Below, one piece after another: positions 52,231-63,439 of a stretch of 64,000 nt of DNA. Source of the stretch: Akebia trifoliata (Eukaryota > Streptophyta > Magnoliopsida > Ranunculales > Lardizabalaceae); the NCBI GenBank assembly GCA_017979445.1, contig CM030716.1:8865974-8929973 (forward strand). The letters are read 5' to 3'. The notes under the pieces are model-generated. The model searched no databases. It had not been told where the DNA came from and saw nothing but the letters and a program-made list of their open reading frames with translations. A program made the position numbers and the translations under genes. How positions within the stretch are numbered: position 1 is the first letter of the stretch; each line of letters opens with the position of its first letter.

Positions 52231-53482
52231 AAGTCAGTTTATAATTATATTTATATTCAAATAATTATAAATTTTTTTAAATCCTGGAATGACATCTTTT
52301 CTTATATACTCAAGTTGAGTCAAGTCTAAAATGGATTTGAACATATAGGAACTGAGCTGGTGGGTTCTATCAGAAGCATACCCACAGATAACTCAGTTTA
52401 TCTTTCCTACATGGTTCAAGGCTTTCCTACACTTTAAAATTTATAAATATTATATAGAGTTCTTCAAGTTTCTTTAAACTACACATTGAAGTTTAAAATG
52501 GGTTCGTAGATGGTTCATATCTTTATACAACTTTCCCCTCTTGCATGTAATCCCTTCTGCAACACAAGCAATTGACGTAATTGATACCCACTAGTGGTAG
52601 CAATATTTGATGATAAAAAGGAAGTGTTGAGAGTCTAAGTTGATGGTGTATGGTGGAGATTTTCCTTTGTGGGTCCACCAGTGCCATAATCCTGCAAAAA
52701 ATTTCTTTCAGATGTCAATTGGGTCTGCTAATGCAGTTTGATCCGACTGAAAAAACAAGGGTTAGTGCCCTGAACTTGAGTCCATAAACGTAGGGTCAGG
52801 CTTAAAAAGAAACACTTATTTTCAACTTTAGATTTCAATTTTAAAGTTTAGACAATTTTTTTTTTTCGATGTACCTAATCTAAACCGGAAATGGTAGAAT
52901 TTAATTAATTGTACCATAAATTATAGAGAGCTGAGATGTCACTTAACCAACAAAGGAACTTCAGAAACCAACGGTCAATCTAGCCAAACATTCAACTACA
53001 CATCTAATAAACATAACTAATGCTAATTTCCAGTCATTATATTTGAAAAAAAAAAAATTCATCTAGAATTTGAAATTCTGATTTTCTCAGCCCATGGTAC
53101 TACTAGTTAACGCTGATAAATGATCAAACAATTGTTGAAAAGTCGTCAATGGAACTGATTTTTTATCTGTAATTCTACTAATGAGTAATTGGTCTAGAAA
53201 TTATTACTATTAGTATTATACATATATACATCACACATTTTTCGTTGGTTACCCAAGATTATGATCATGATTAATTTTAAAAACCCTTCAAATTATATCG
53301 TCTGACATACCAGTTTGACTCGTAAATTCATTTTAATATCTTTTGTTAACGAGAATAGATACAAAACCATAGTAATGACAGCATTGTCGTTTGAAGTAAT
53401 CACCAATCAAATAGGTGAACACCACTCTAGATTGCCCGATCAAACTTACAGGTGCATTATCACTGTTTTTGCATTGTTTCAG

Positions 53483-53754
53483 GGTTTTCGAAAGAGGTAC
53501 TTACAGCTTGTTGTGGATCTGGAGGACCGCTGTATAATTACGACTCCTCGATCCAGTGTGGAGAGAAAGGTTCAAAAACCTGTGAAGACCCATCATTGTA
53601 TGTCAACTGGGATGGTATTCATGACCTAACAGAAGCTGCATATAAAAAGATTGCCACTGGCATATTAGGTGGATTCTATACTACTCCTCCCTTGAACGTC
53701 TCTTGTTTATTACCGGCAAGGTATGTTAAGCGCATCGGATTTGATCTCAAATAG
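53483..53754 (+). pseudogene. Duplicated last exon of the GDSL gene
   Basis: Copy of exon 5 with its acceptor TTTCAG|GG. Encodes [20 protein letters not shown] and later [17 protein letters not shown] 3-base in-frame insertion puts an extra Asp right after the catalytic His motif (DGIH-D-LTE), and several other residues differ. No exons 1-4 accompany it, so it cannot make a hydrolase on its own. Read-through splicing from the upstream gene is conceivable but would have to skip the first exon 5. Confidence 0.9.
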
Positions 53755-53924
53755 CTAACATTCAAACATAAGTGTTAGATGGATTATTAGAATTCTTGAG
53801 CACGGAATGAAAATAAGTGACTTAGTATGTCAATCTAGGACCATTAATGTATGTGTTTGATTTTTATGTATAGTACTTGAGGGATAACTTTTCATCAATA
53901 ATTTCAAGTAGTTTTAAGTATTGG

Positions 53925-54032
53925 CACTATGTGAAAAACGGGTAAATTCGAGGTCAAGGTCCATTGAATTTGACTAAATCCAAGCAAATTCATGGACATT
54001 GGGGTCGAATGTAATCCTTTTTTCACGTAGTG
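53925..54032. mobile_element. CACTA-type MITE, unit 2 copy (108 bp)
   Basis: CACTATGTGAAAAACGGG ... CTTTTTTCACGTAGTG. Paralogue of 35594-35702, so the insertion predates the duplication. Confidence 0.8.
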
Positions 54033-54523
54033 TGGTTTCGTATCTCATCTCGCTCACTAGTGATACAAAGATGACTTGGATGAATCATCGTGGCCTGATT
54101 TTTGGCCTATTTCAGATCTGCAAACAAGGACAAAGAAGAAGAAAAACAAATAGCCTGGCCCCCATTTTTGCTTCTTGTGTCCTTCATGAACAATACCGAG
54201 CTGACTCAGCGTTCGAACGATTTCTAAAATTAGGATGGCTCGTTGAATATTCTAAAGCTTTTTTAAACTTAAATTAAAGTTTTTAAAAAGGATAAGAAGG
54301 CTTAAGGTCATTAACAATTCTCATAATTGCTGGTACACAAAAAAAAAAAAATGTTATGTGCCACATTCTATTAATGTTTAGCTCCATGTAAGTCAGCCTC
54401 GTAGGTAACTTCTCTATAATTAGATTTGGGAATTTTTGACTAAGGAATTGGAGATCTTATATTTTTTTTGTCTTGTTAAAAAAAAATGTGCATATCCAAT
54501 ACCTACTTAATATATCATCAATT

Positions 54524-54631
54524 AGGCTACATAAAAAAGGGTAAATTGGATGTCAAGGTCCATCTAATTCATTTGGATTTAGCCAAATTTGACAGAGCTT
54601 GGCATCGAATTCACCCCTTTTTCACGTAGTG
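54524..54631. mobile_element. Second CACTA-type MITE, unit 2, unbroken
   Basis: Matches the split element at 36204-37392. It shows the empty site of the solo LTR, with a single AAATT. Confidence 0.75.
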
Positions 54632-54750
54632 CGCTTTGGCTGGGCCATTGAACCAACCCATACCTAATGTTTTAAGAACGAAGAAAATGTTAAAAGATCA
54701 TAAGGTTTTTAATATATTATAGTTGGGTCAAGTTTGGCAGCCAACGTTAA

Positions 54751-55079
54751 GGTGCCAACATGTTTGTTATATATGGCTTAAAAGTTTTGGATTGAGCTGA
54801 TTTTCTGTGAGGATGGTCTTTATGTTGAGAAGATCATCCTCAAAAAAAAAAAAAAAATCAACCCAATCTGAGACTTCTAACCCCATCAAAAATTGTTTAG
54901 AAATTGTGGACCATCGATTTTTTACTGAAAATGTTTAAATCACTTTTGATGGACTTAGAAGTTTCAGATTAATTGGGCTGATTTTTTGTGAAGGTGATCT
55001 CCTCACCATAGAAATCATCTTTCACAAAAAAATCTGCTCAATCCAAAACTTTTAAGTCATAGAGGACAATGTTGGCTCC
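54751..55079. mobile_element. Hairpin MITE in unit 2
   Basis: GGTGCCAACATGTTTG ... ACAATGTTGGCTCC. Third copy of the element at 1681-2000. Confidence 0.55.
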
Positions 55080-55159
55080 AACATGGTTTGTCAAATGCCA
55101 CCTATTATAGTTATTGGATCTTGAGGAAGATTCTTGTCTCAATCAATGCATAGCATGAA

Positions 55160-57500
55160 ACTTATAGCATAAAAGACGTTATAAGAGATCGAGTGAATTT
55201 GACTCCTCTTCTACCACAAGTGTGAATGCAAAAACGGGCAAGGTTGAAGTTCATAGAATGTTTTATGTGATAGTTGATAGTATAGAAGCGGATTTGAAAG
55301 AAAATAAGAAATGACGCAAAACGTAAAGAAAGATATTTCTATTATCTCATACACTAACTTGTTGAGTACTTTCCATGACATGGATCGATGTGGACCATTA
55401 TGGATGTTTTAATTGACAAATTATTCAAAGAGTCTTCTAACAGAGAGATTTTTGTTAGATTGATGGATATTGACCATATGTCTGTATCAGGGTGGATTAA
55501 AATGAAATTTGAAAAAGCTCATGAGATCTTGTGATGGACAATCTTCTGAATATAAAGTGGCTAGATTTATGATTACAAATTCTATTAAATGCTATAATAG
55601 AATAGTGATATTATTTATTTATTTTTTATTATCATATTTGTTAGAAGACATTATTTTAATTTATTAAATTTTTACATGTATTTTTTATTTAATAGTTTTA
55701 CGTTATGATTAGTAGAAATGTTTGTGTTTAATTTTTTTTTTTATATTTAAACTCTATATGATTGGATGATTATGAATTGTTATATGTTTATAATCATGTG
55801 ATTTGCATATATGCAATAACAGATTGATGATAACATAAAGAAGAAAAAAAAATTTTAATTGTGGTATTACTATCGTATAAATAATCGACACATGAAGCAA
55901 TCATGTCGAATTTCACTATTTTCTGATAATTCATATGTTAGAGAAATGCTTGATTCAGACAACCTAGTACCTTGTTACGACAATTTTCGTATGGATAAGT
56001 ATGTCTTCAATAGATTATGTTGTGTTATGAGATAGAATATTACTTCAAGATAGTAGGACGGGGAGAATTAAAGAACAAATTGTAATTTTTTTTTATATAC
56101 AGCATAATGTTAGGAATATAAATAATAAGGATATATTTCAACATTCTGGTGAAATAATAAGTCGATATTTTCATCACATGTTGCAAGCATTATATAGTTT
56201 TGCCCATGACTTAATAAAAGCATCGGACTTGAGCATCGCACCACCAAAAATATTAGTAGATCGACGATATTTTTCATGGTTTAATATAATTAATTATTTA
56301 ATATTTGAATTAATATAATCAATAACATAATAATTGTTTAATGTTTACTTTTAAATGAAATAGGATTGTGTAGGTGTAATTGACAGGACTCATATACCTA
56401 CAATTATACCATTTGACAAACAAATACCATTTCGATCAAGAAGAAAGATGGAATATATATAGAATGTCTTAGCTATTTGTTCATTTGACATGCAATTCAC
56501 TTTTTTTTTAGCTGAATGAGAAAGTTTGACACACAATTAACGAGTCTTTCAATCTGCACTTAGCGATCCGAATTTGAATTTCCCACATCCTCTTATTAGT
56601 AATGAAACGTTATCGTATTTTTTTATTTTATATATTTATTAAGATAATTTAAATTTATTGAAAAAAAAATATATTTTAATTGTCTTAGAAAAATATTACA
56701 TGGTTGATGCGGATTACCAAAATATACAAGGATATCTTGCACCATATCGTAATACACGATATCACATTCATGATTTTCGTAGAGGAAATGGGCCAAGAAC
56801 GAAAGCGGAGTGATTCAATTATTATCACTCTTCGTGTAGAAATGTTATTGACATTGTTTTGGAGTACTGAAGAAATGATTTTTGATTTTGAAACGGATGA
56901 CTTCATACTCTATTGTAACTCAGATATGTATTGTATGTGTGCGCATGGCTTTACATAATTTCATCCGATAACAATCAATTATTAATAGTTGATTTACACA
57001 ATATAAGGATGAAAATATTGACATTGATAAATGAGACGCATCTAATACACACCAAATGAAATTGATGATAAATTGATTGTTGATATGAATATTGTACAAG
57101 ATGAGATTGCTCAACAAATTTATAATGCCATATATACATGATGTAAAATTTTATGTAATTATTTATTATTTATTTGATAGACATTAAATATATTCGTACA
57201 AAAGAAATGAAATTAAATTTTTATTTTTATTTTTTAATATTAAATCTTATGTTTATACTTATTGTCAACATATTTGTACTTATATTAGATAAATAATCTC
57301 TTTTTTTTAATATTATTTTTAATTTTATCCAACAATTTCTAAATATCAGGTTACCAAATAATTCAACATCTTAACAGCACAATTAGACAATATGTTACCA
57401 ACACAATACACTCAATTCAGCAAATTGCTTCAGCAACAACAACTTTCTCTCAGTTTCAGCACTTAATTCAGCATCAGCAACTTTACATACAACTTTTCCA
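55160..57500 (+). mobile_element. Decayed PIF/Harbinger transposon
   Basis: Sequence between the two parts of repeat unit 2 that is absent from the matching positions. Carries a worn ALP1-like transposase (55860-56960). Upstream, 55385-55520 includes WTIMDVLIDKLFKES, perhaps a trace of the SANT/Myb-like partner protein. Exact terminal repeats were not found. Confidence 0.6.
55860..56960 (+). pseudogene. PIF/Harbinger (ALP1-like) transposase pseudogene
   Basis: Read in shifting frames: CRISLFSDNSYVREMLDSDN, then after a long gap DCVGVIDRTHIPTIIPFDKQ, NVLAICSFDMQFTFFLA, VFQSALSDPNLNFPHPL, MVDADYQNIQGYLAPYRNTR, YHIHDFRRGNGP and CIVCACMALHNFIR. The GVIDGTHI, DMQFTFVLAGWEGSAHDSRV and YYLVDAGY blocks of the Harbinger DDE nuclease are recognisable but carry many stops and shifts. 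It is long dead. Confidence 0.8.
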
Positions 57501-59069
57501 AACATAGCATTAGTAAGACTAGGGGACTCTAAAGTTATTTGAGCGACAACAGTTTTTGGAATAAAAATGAGAAAGACAATTAAATATCATTTTCATTGTT
57601 ATACGAGACAATTGTTTGTCCTCAGAGTTCCCAAGATTCCTTCGACTAGAGGTGGAATTATGTTGAGACAAGGTGGCCAAGACCCCACAAAAATTTGGGA
57701 ATTTTTTCATTTTAAATCCTAAAATCTTAGTATAAAAAAATATTTCACAGTTGCATGGACTATACTACTATGGGCAGTTGCTTGACCTTCACAAATTACT
57801 TTTAGAGTTTCTATTGCCACTCCAACTTTTGCTAACAACACCCTAATTCATATGTAAATCACTAAAAAATTAACATACATCTTGGGATGTTGTTAGTAAA
57901 AGTTGGTATGCAATTGAAGCTCTTTGTTTTTATATAGGAAAATTCTTTCCCTACTTATGTAGTAAGATTTTAAATCTTAAATTAGCAATCCAACACCACA
58001 ACCCTCTATATTTCATGGAAAAACACAAATAAAATTAATATATATCAAAAATAAATTTTATTTATTTTTTGACTTGATCCAAGGTTTTGAAAATAAATAG
58101 CTAATAAACTCGTGAATTTAAAATTAAAATTTAACAATGAAAATAACCTTTATTAATTTTAAAAGTCCTCTACATCTCTATTGCATCAGATCATGTTTTT
58201 GATGCCACGAGATGAGCTCAATGACCCTTATTAAGATTTGAAATCTTACTAAGTTTGTAAGACTAGACTAGCTCTTTTATATATAAGATTTCAGAAAAAA
58301 AATAATAATTTCACAGTTTCACTTATCTATTATGTGCTTCAGCAAATCATTATTTTAAAATTCACTGAATCAAGGCAATTTTACTCAATAATTTTAAGGG
58401 GTTTTTTAAAAATAAAGATTATTTTGGTTAAAATAACATGAGACTAATTATCAGAGTTTGTACTCAGTTTTCTTATTCACTTCTTCATTCTGAGAGTTCG
58501 AGTTGCCAAAAAATCAATAAATCATCATTTCTTCTTTTTATAAGATTTTCTTCTAAGTTTTCTTATTTTCTATATAAAATCAATTTTCTAAAGTCCTCTT
58601 ACTATGTAATTTTTCTAATTTCATCTTCATACTATTAGTTCGGCTCAACAAGTGAAATTCTCAGGGTCCACCCCAACCTTTGACATTACTCCATGACATA
58701 ACTATACAACAAGGGGTTGACAAGATTGAAGTGAAATAGAAGGGTCCAGATTTTTATATCAACAAATGAATTGCTAAATTGTTTAACAAATATTAAATAG
58801 CCATTTTTCCTCCAAAAATTCAGCACAACCACCTCGAAATATATTATGATTTATTATAAAAGGTTGACCAATAGTCCAACAACAACAAAAAAAGGAAAGG
58901 GCGCTAGTTTGTATCTCGGCCAAGGATATTAAGAAGATGACAAATACATCTTGTTAACAAATTATTTAGAAAAAAAAAAAAAAAAATCAATTTGGTTAAA
59001 TGATGTGAGAGTGAGACCAAAATATCTAGAGTTTATCTGGACCAAAATATTTCAAAAATCAACCAACGA

Positions 59070-59300
59070 ATGTCGGGAGTAGTGGTTAAGGTCTCCTTCC
59101 AAAAAGAGAGAGGTCTTGAGTTCAACCCCCCCTCGGTTGACCACCTACAGGTGTCTATCCCGATCCACCTGATATGTGTGGTTTGTGAGGGTATTGCATG
59201 TACCGAGAGGATTTGGGCAAGATATAGTGTTCTAAGAGCCAAGCAATTTTGACCCATCCCACATGGACCTACACACCACAAATCAGATTGATTGAGGTTT
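59070..59300 (+). mobile_element. tRNA-derived SINE candidate, unit 2
   Basis: A-box-like TAGTGGTTAAGG (59079) and B-box-like GAGTTCAACCC (59117). Same body as 51924-52230 and in the same position of the duplicated unit, so it was there before the duplication. No CACTA insertion next to it. Confidence 0.6.
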
Positions 59301-59414
59301 TTTGGCAGTTTTAAGAGCAGATATTTGTCACTCACCAATACTACTTGATTCACTTATCTTGTCTTAGATGAAATAAATCATTTAACTCAGTTTATAATTA
59401 TATTTATATTCAAA

Positions 59415-60450
59415 TAATTATAAATAATAAATTAAAAAAATAAGATGGATTAGAAGTGCTCATTCACAATCATATTTTTTATTTATATAATAACTATTTC
59501 AATTATTAAAAATTTAATTATTTTCAAAGAATATAAAACCCAGTTGATGACTTTGTTGCGTTGGTTGATATTCTCAAAATATCAACATATTGGATATTGA
59601 ACAAATCAATGTGAAAGACAATTCACATTGAGAATCTTGCTTAGTCATGAATGATATGTAGATGACTTGGGTGAGTCATCTCGGTCTATTAAGACACAAA
59701 ATAATTGAAGGAAACACATAAGAAAGCAATAAACAAGAAAAATTAATCACAACAAAAGATTTAGTTGAAAAACTATAGAGCCACCTCAATTCCATCATGC
59801 TCAAAGGCCAAAAAACAGTTACAATGTTTCTACCACAAAAAACTACTATAAATACCCCTAATCTTGCCTAGCGAAACGCGAGGATTGATTAACAATACCT
59901 CCTTATTATTGACCAATACCATGTACTTTACAAACCATAATTGTCAAGGGTACCCATTTAACTAGAACAAAAATTGAAAATCCTGGAATCACATATTTTT
60001 TATATACTCAAGTTGAGTCAAGTCTAAAATGGATTTGAACATATAGGAACTGGAACCGTTGGGTTCTATCCGAAGGGTGGCCACAGATAACTGAGCCAAT
60101 GTATTTTGTTATTTCTTTTTATACTATAGATGGTTCAAGGCTTTTCTACATTTTAAAATTTATAAATATTATATAGAGTTCTTCGAGTTTCTTTAAACTA
60201 CACATTGAAGTTTAAAATGGGTTCATATAAGTTTATTACTTGTAAAGAAGATGAATTTTAATTTTTTTTTTTTTATTATAAAAAAACAGGATATTAACTC
60301 ATAACTTCGAAAAATAAATTATAATTATGTTGTTGATACTATTATTTTTTTTATTAAAAGTGTGACAATGATTCAAGGTAATTTTTTAGTCTCATTCAAT
60401 TATTGAGAATTAAAACCAATGGATACTCACAAGTTCATATTATTTCTTGT
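59415..60450. other. End of unit 2 and spacer
   Basis: 59415-59985 has no match in unit 1 and no recognisable gene. 59986-60225 matches 52275-52515. 60226-60450 is AT-rich spacer. Confidence 0.45.
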
Positions 60451-61371
60451 AGTGGTGCAACTTAATTCGGTTCAAATCGAGAACCGAACAAATCCGTGAA
60501 TTTTGGATTGGGTTAGTTCGGTTTTAACTACGTACGGTTCGATTTTAAGTTAAAGAAAATAAGAATCGATGGGTTCGATTTGATTTTCAATTCAAGATTT
60601 GTAAAAAACCGAACCAAGATACTATTTAAAAATAAAATGTAATTTTTTTTCAAAACCTAGCCCTCCTCTACTCACTCTCTCTCTCTCTCTCATCTCTGCG
60701 GTTGCGACCTACAACTTGTGGCTGCCACTGGCTCATCTCTCTCTCTCTCTACAGCTGCTACCTACGACTTGCGACTGCAATTTACGACTTGCAATCTGTT
60801 GCTGTGACCTACAAGTATCCAATCACCCACAAAATCTGTTGTTCTCACTTCTTTATCATATTTCATCTTTGATTTCTCTCTTTTTAGATTAAAATATCAA
60901 ATTCTTCGATTTGATTCTTCATTTTTCTTGTTTCTCTTATAGTTTTAGATCAAAAAGGTTCATGATGATTAGACGTTTGAGTTTGGATTTTTTATTTTAT
61001 TTTTTATTCCTTCTTTAATTGTATTGTTGATCTTTAGTGATTATAAGGTTTGCATAAGAGAACTGGAGATCAATTTCGTGTACAATTTGAATGTTGAGTT
61101 AAAAAAGTTCATCTCTCTCTCTTAAGTTGCAAAACAAACTAACAATAGGAGAGATGAGGGAATTGCTGCTCTTTGATTAGAAATGAGGGAATCTCTTGGC
61201 AACCCATGGAACCGAACCAAAACAAACTGAATTAAGGTCAGTTTGGGTTGGTTCGATTCTAGACCAATTCGATTCGATTCTGGTTCTCATATAGTAGAAC
61301 CGATCTTGGTTGGGTCGATTCAGTTCTGATTTTGATCTAAATCGAACCAACCCGAATCAAGTTGTACCCCT
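60451..61371. mobile_element. TIR element with GGTTCGGTT motifs, second copy (921 bp)
   Basis: Ends AGTGGTGCAACTTAATTCGG and (reverse complement) AGGGGTACAACTTGATTCGG. Flanks 'atttcttgt' and 'gtttctttt' are alike. Same family as 5142-6186. The interior has CT repeats and no transposase. Confidence 0.65.
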
Positions 61372-61628
61372 AGTTTCTTTTTCCACTTATTTTAGAGTCG
61401 AGATCCGAATCGGCAAGAATCAAAACCAAAAAAATATAATGGATCTAATTCTAAGTACATCTAAAATTTTGGTAATTCTCCCTAAATTTATAAGCTCATG
61501 AACCCAAAAATGTTTACCCTCTTTGATAACTTAACCTTTATGAAACCATGCACCAAAGTCATGAAAGATAGAGCTGGCTCCATCCGCTCCTCGTCTTTCA
61601 TTAGCAAAGAGAGCTTTAAGGTGATGAG
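61372..61628 (+). promoter_or_regulatory. Upstream region of the Lin0512-family gene
   Basis: The gap between the TIR element and the start codon is only about 257 bases. No clear TATA box. The TIR element has been inserted in, or forms, the distal promoter. Confidence 0.3.
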
Positions 61629-62639
61629 ATGATAGCATGCTCCCTCCGCTCCTCGCCTTTCCTCCCTTCCTCTGATTTTCGATATTTCTACAAGAATTAT
61701 TGTTTCACCACCTCAAGTGTCTCCATCAAATCCCCTCGTTTTTCCTCTGTTATCAAAGCTACAGTACCCATGGATAGTGAGCAGAGTCAGAGCACCACTA
61801 TTAACTGCAACATCAACCCCTCGATGAAACTCTTGTTTGTCGAGATGGGTGTAGGTTATGATCAACATGGGTATTTTTTTCTTGCTCCTCCTCTTTTTCC
61901 CTCTTTAAGTATTATGTTCTACAAGGGCATCTCTATCATTATGTGTTTTTCTTTTTTAAAAAATATATAGGCAAGATATTACTTCAGCAGCGATGCGGGC
62001 GTGTAAAGATGCAATCTCATCCAATTCAATTCCAGCTTTCCGAAGGGGTAAATCTTTTGGGAATTTCATGATGTGGGTTTGACAGATTGTGTATTTTAAT
62101 CGACTTGGAGACTGTTTTTGTTGGTTTTGTAAAATATGTGTTCTATTTTTATTTTTTATTTTTTAAAGAATGGTGGTTCTTTTGATTGGATTTCATCAGG
62201 GTTTGGTGAATTTTTCCCCCAAAGTGGGGCTTTTATTTCTCTTTTTATTTATTTATTTATTTATTTTTATTTTTTATTATGTATGTTTATATTGGATTCT
62301 ACTGGATTTAAAAAAATTAGGCTTGCTTTGGGATTATTTTTTCAGGGATGAATTGGTGTTTTGATTTGGGTTTTGTTGTTTTTGATTGATCCAGATATAT
62401 ATTTCGATTGGATTCTACTGGATTTCAAAAACTTTGCTAGTTTTGGGATTGTTTTTTCAGGGATGAATTGAGTTTTGGATGGGAACATAGATTTACAGTT
62501 GTTTGAATTGGAAATGGTATGGTGCAGGGTCGATACCTGGTGTTTCTTTTGAGCAGATGAAGCTTCAGATCAAGCTCGGAGTCCCTCGAATAGTCCAACA
62601 ATTTTTGGATATTGAGCGGGTCAAGTCTGTCTTTCCTTA
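61629..62639 (+). CDS. Lin0512-family conserved protein, exons 1-3 (gene continues)
   Basis: Exons 61629-61870, 61971-62047 and 62528-62639 join in frame with GT-AG sites. The N terminus (MIACSLRSSPFLPSSDF..., Ser/Arg-rich, few acidics) looks like a chloroplast transit peptide. Then comes MKLLFVEMGVGYDQHGQDIT, AAMRACKDAISSNSIPAFRR, GSIPGVSFEQMKLQIKLGVP and DIERVKSVFP, the conserved core of the small Lin0512 (TIGR02058) family found in bacteria and plant plastids. Its function is not established. Exon 3 ends in phase 2 at CCTTA|GTGAGT; ignoring the splice would give a false TAG stop. The remaining C-terminal exon(s) should lie beyond the copia element, outside the window. Start codon chosen as the first ATG giving a transit-like leader; a second Met (residue 49) precedes the core. 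Confidence 0.85.
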
Positions 62640-62814
62640 GTGAGTATCTATCGATTCTTACATGAATCCAATTCTACTTTACCGTCGAATGCTATATATT
62701 AGAAGAAACTGTAATATTTCTAGAAGTAGATAACCATTCAATGTATCATCACCATATTTAGCAAATCAGTGTAAGAAAACATGACATAAGAAAATACCAG
62801 AATAAAGACTAGAG

Positions 62815-63330
62815 TGTTAGAGTCATCACCAAATCAACCACCTAGGGTTGGCAGACTCAATCTCAATCTCAAGTTAGAATTGGACTTAGATTAGGATTGT
62901 TAGAGAGTACTTTTATTTAAATTTAATTGGGAGAGTTTTTCAACGTAGATTAGGATTTCCTAATAGTTATTTATCTAATTAGTTAGATAAGGATTGTGTT
63001 TAAGTATTCTAGTGTTAGTAGGATTTTAAAATTAGTTTTTTTATATTATATAAATAGCACCCAAAGTCCATGGGTCAAAGAGTGTGATGTAGACAAGTTT
63101 TTTTAATAATATTTTATTATCTCAAAGAGTGCATCTCTCCAATTCTCTTCTCCTTCTTGTATACACATGTGTGGTTTAGTTTGTTTAATTTTCTAGTCTT
63201 GAATCTATTGTGTTGAGCCGTATTATTTGCGATTTGAGACAACAAACTCCAGGGTGAGATATCTTTAGTTGCGAGAATCACAGTGTTTGGAGAACAAGTT
63301 AAAAATAGTTGCATCATAGTTACTTCAACA
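62815..63330 (+). repeat. 5' LTR of the copia element
   Basis: TGTTAGAG ... CTTCAACA, the usual TG...CA form. A TATA box (TATAAATA, 63049-63056) sits mid-LTR. Left flank 'tagag' would be one half of the target duplication. Confidence 0.75.
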
Positions 63331-63348
63331 ATTGGCATCATAATGGCA
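63331..63348 (+). other. Primer-binding-like site
   Basis: 'attggcatcataatggcac' directly after the LTR resembles the TTGGTATCAGAGC type used with initiator Met tRNA, with several mismatches. Confidence 0.5.
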
Positions 63349-63439
63349 CGGTTTGTTGGAAGAAAGTGTTTAGCACGATTACGTAACGACTATGCAACAA
63401 CTTTGATTGAAGAAGAAGGTATCCAATGATTTAGGTTTC

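Larger units (their letters stand above)
34477..52802. repeat. Tandem segmental duplication, unit 1 (with insertions)
   Basis: Unit 1 begins in GDSL intron 4 and contains exon 5, the downstream region, a solo LTR, a damaged CACTA element and a complete CACTA element. Its end joins unit 2 at about 52803, where 'gtagggtcaggctt' (compare 4672-4686) passes into 'aaaaagaaacacttatttt' (compare 34477). The two sides share TTAAAA at the join, suggesting a microhomology junction. Confidence 0.8.
52803..60225. repeat. Tandem segmental duplication, unit 2
   Basis: 52803-54523 copies 34477-36203 (GDSL intron 4 part, exon 5 and downstream). 54524-55160 copies 37310-37930. 57505-59067 copies 42530-44110, and 59070-60225 copies 51924-52515. 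It lacks the solo LTR and both CACTA insertions of unit 1, but has its own Harbinger insertion and about 570 extra bases at 59415-59985. Confidence 0.8.

Noticed and set aside
62638..62641. TAG that appears to end the Lin0512-family frame
   Set aside because: The TAG spans the exon end and the donor (CCTTA|GTGAGT); family proteins continue with Tyr here, so it is a splice junction and not a stop.
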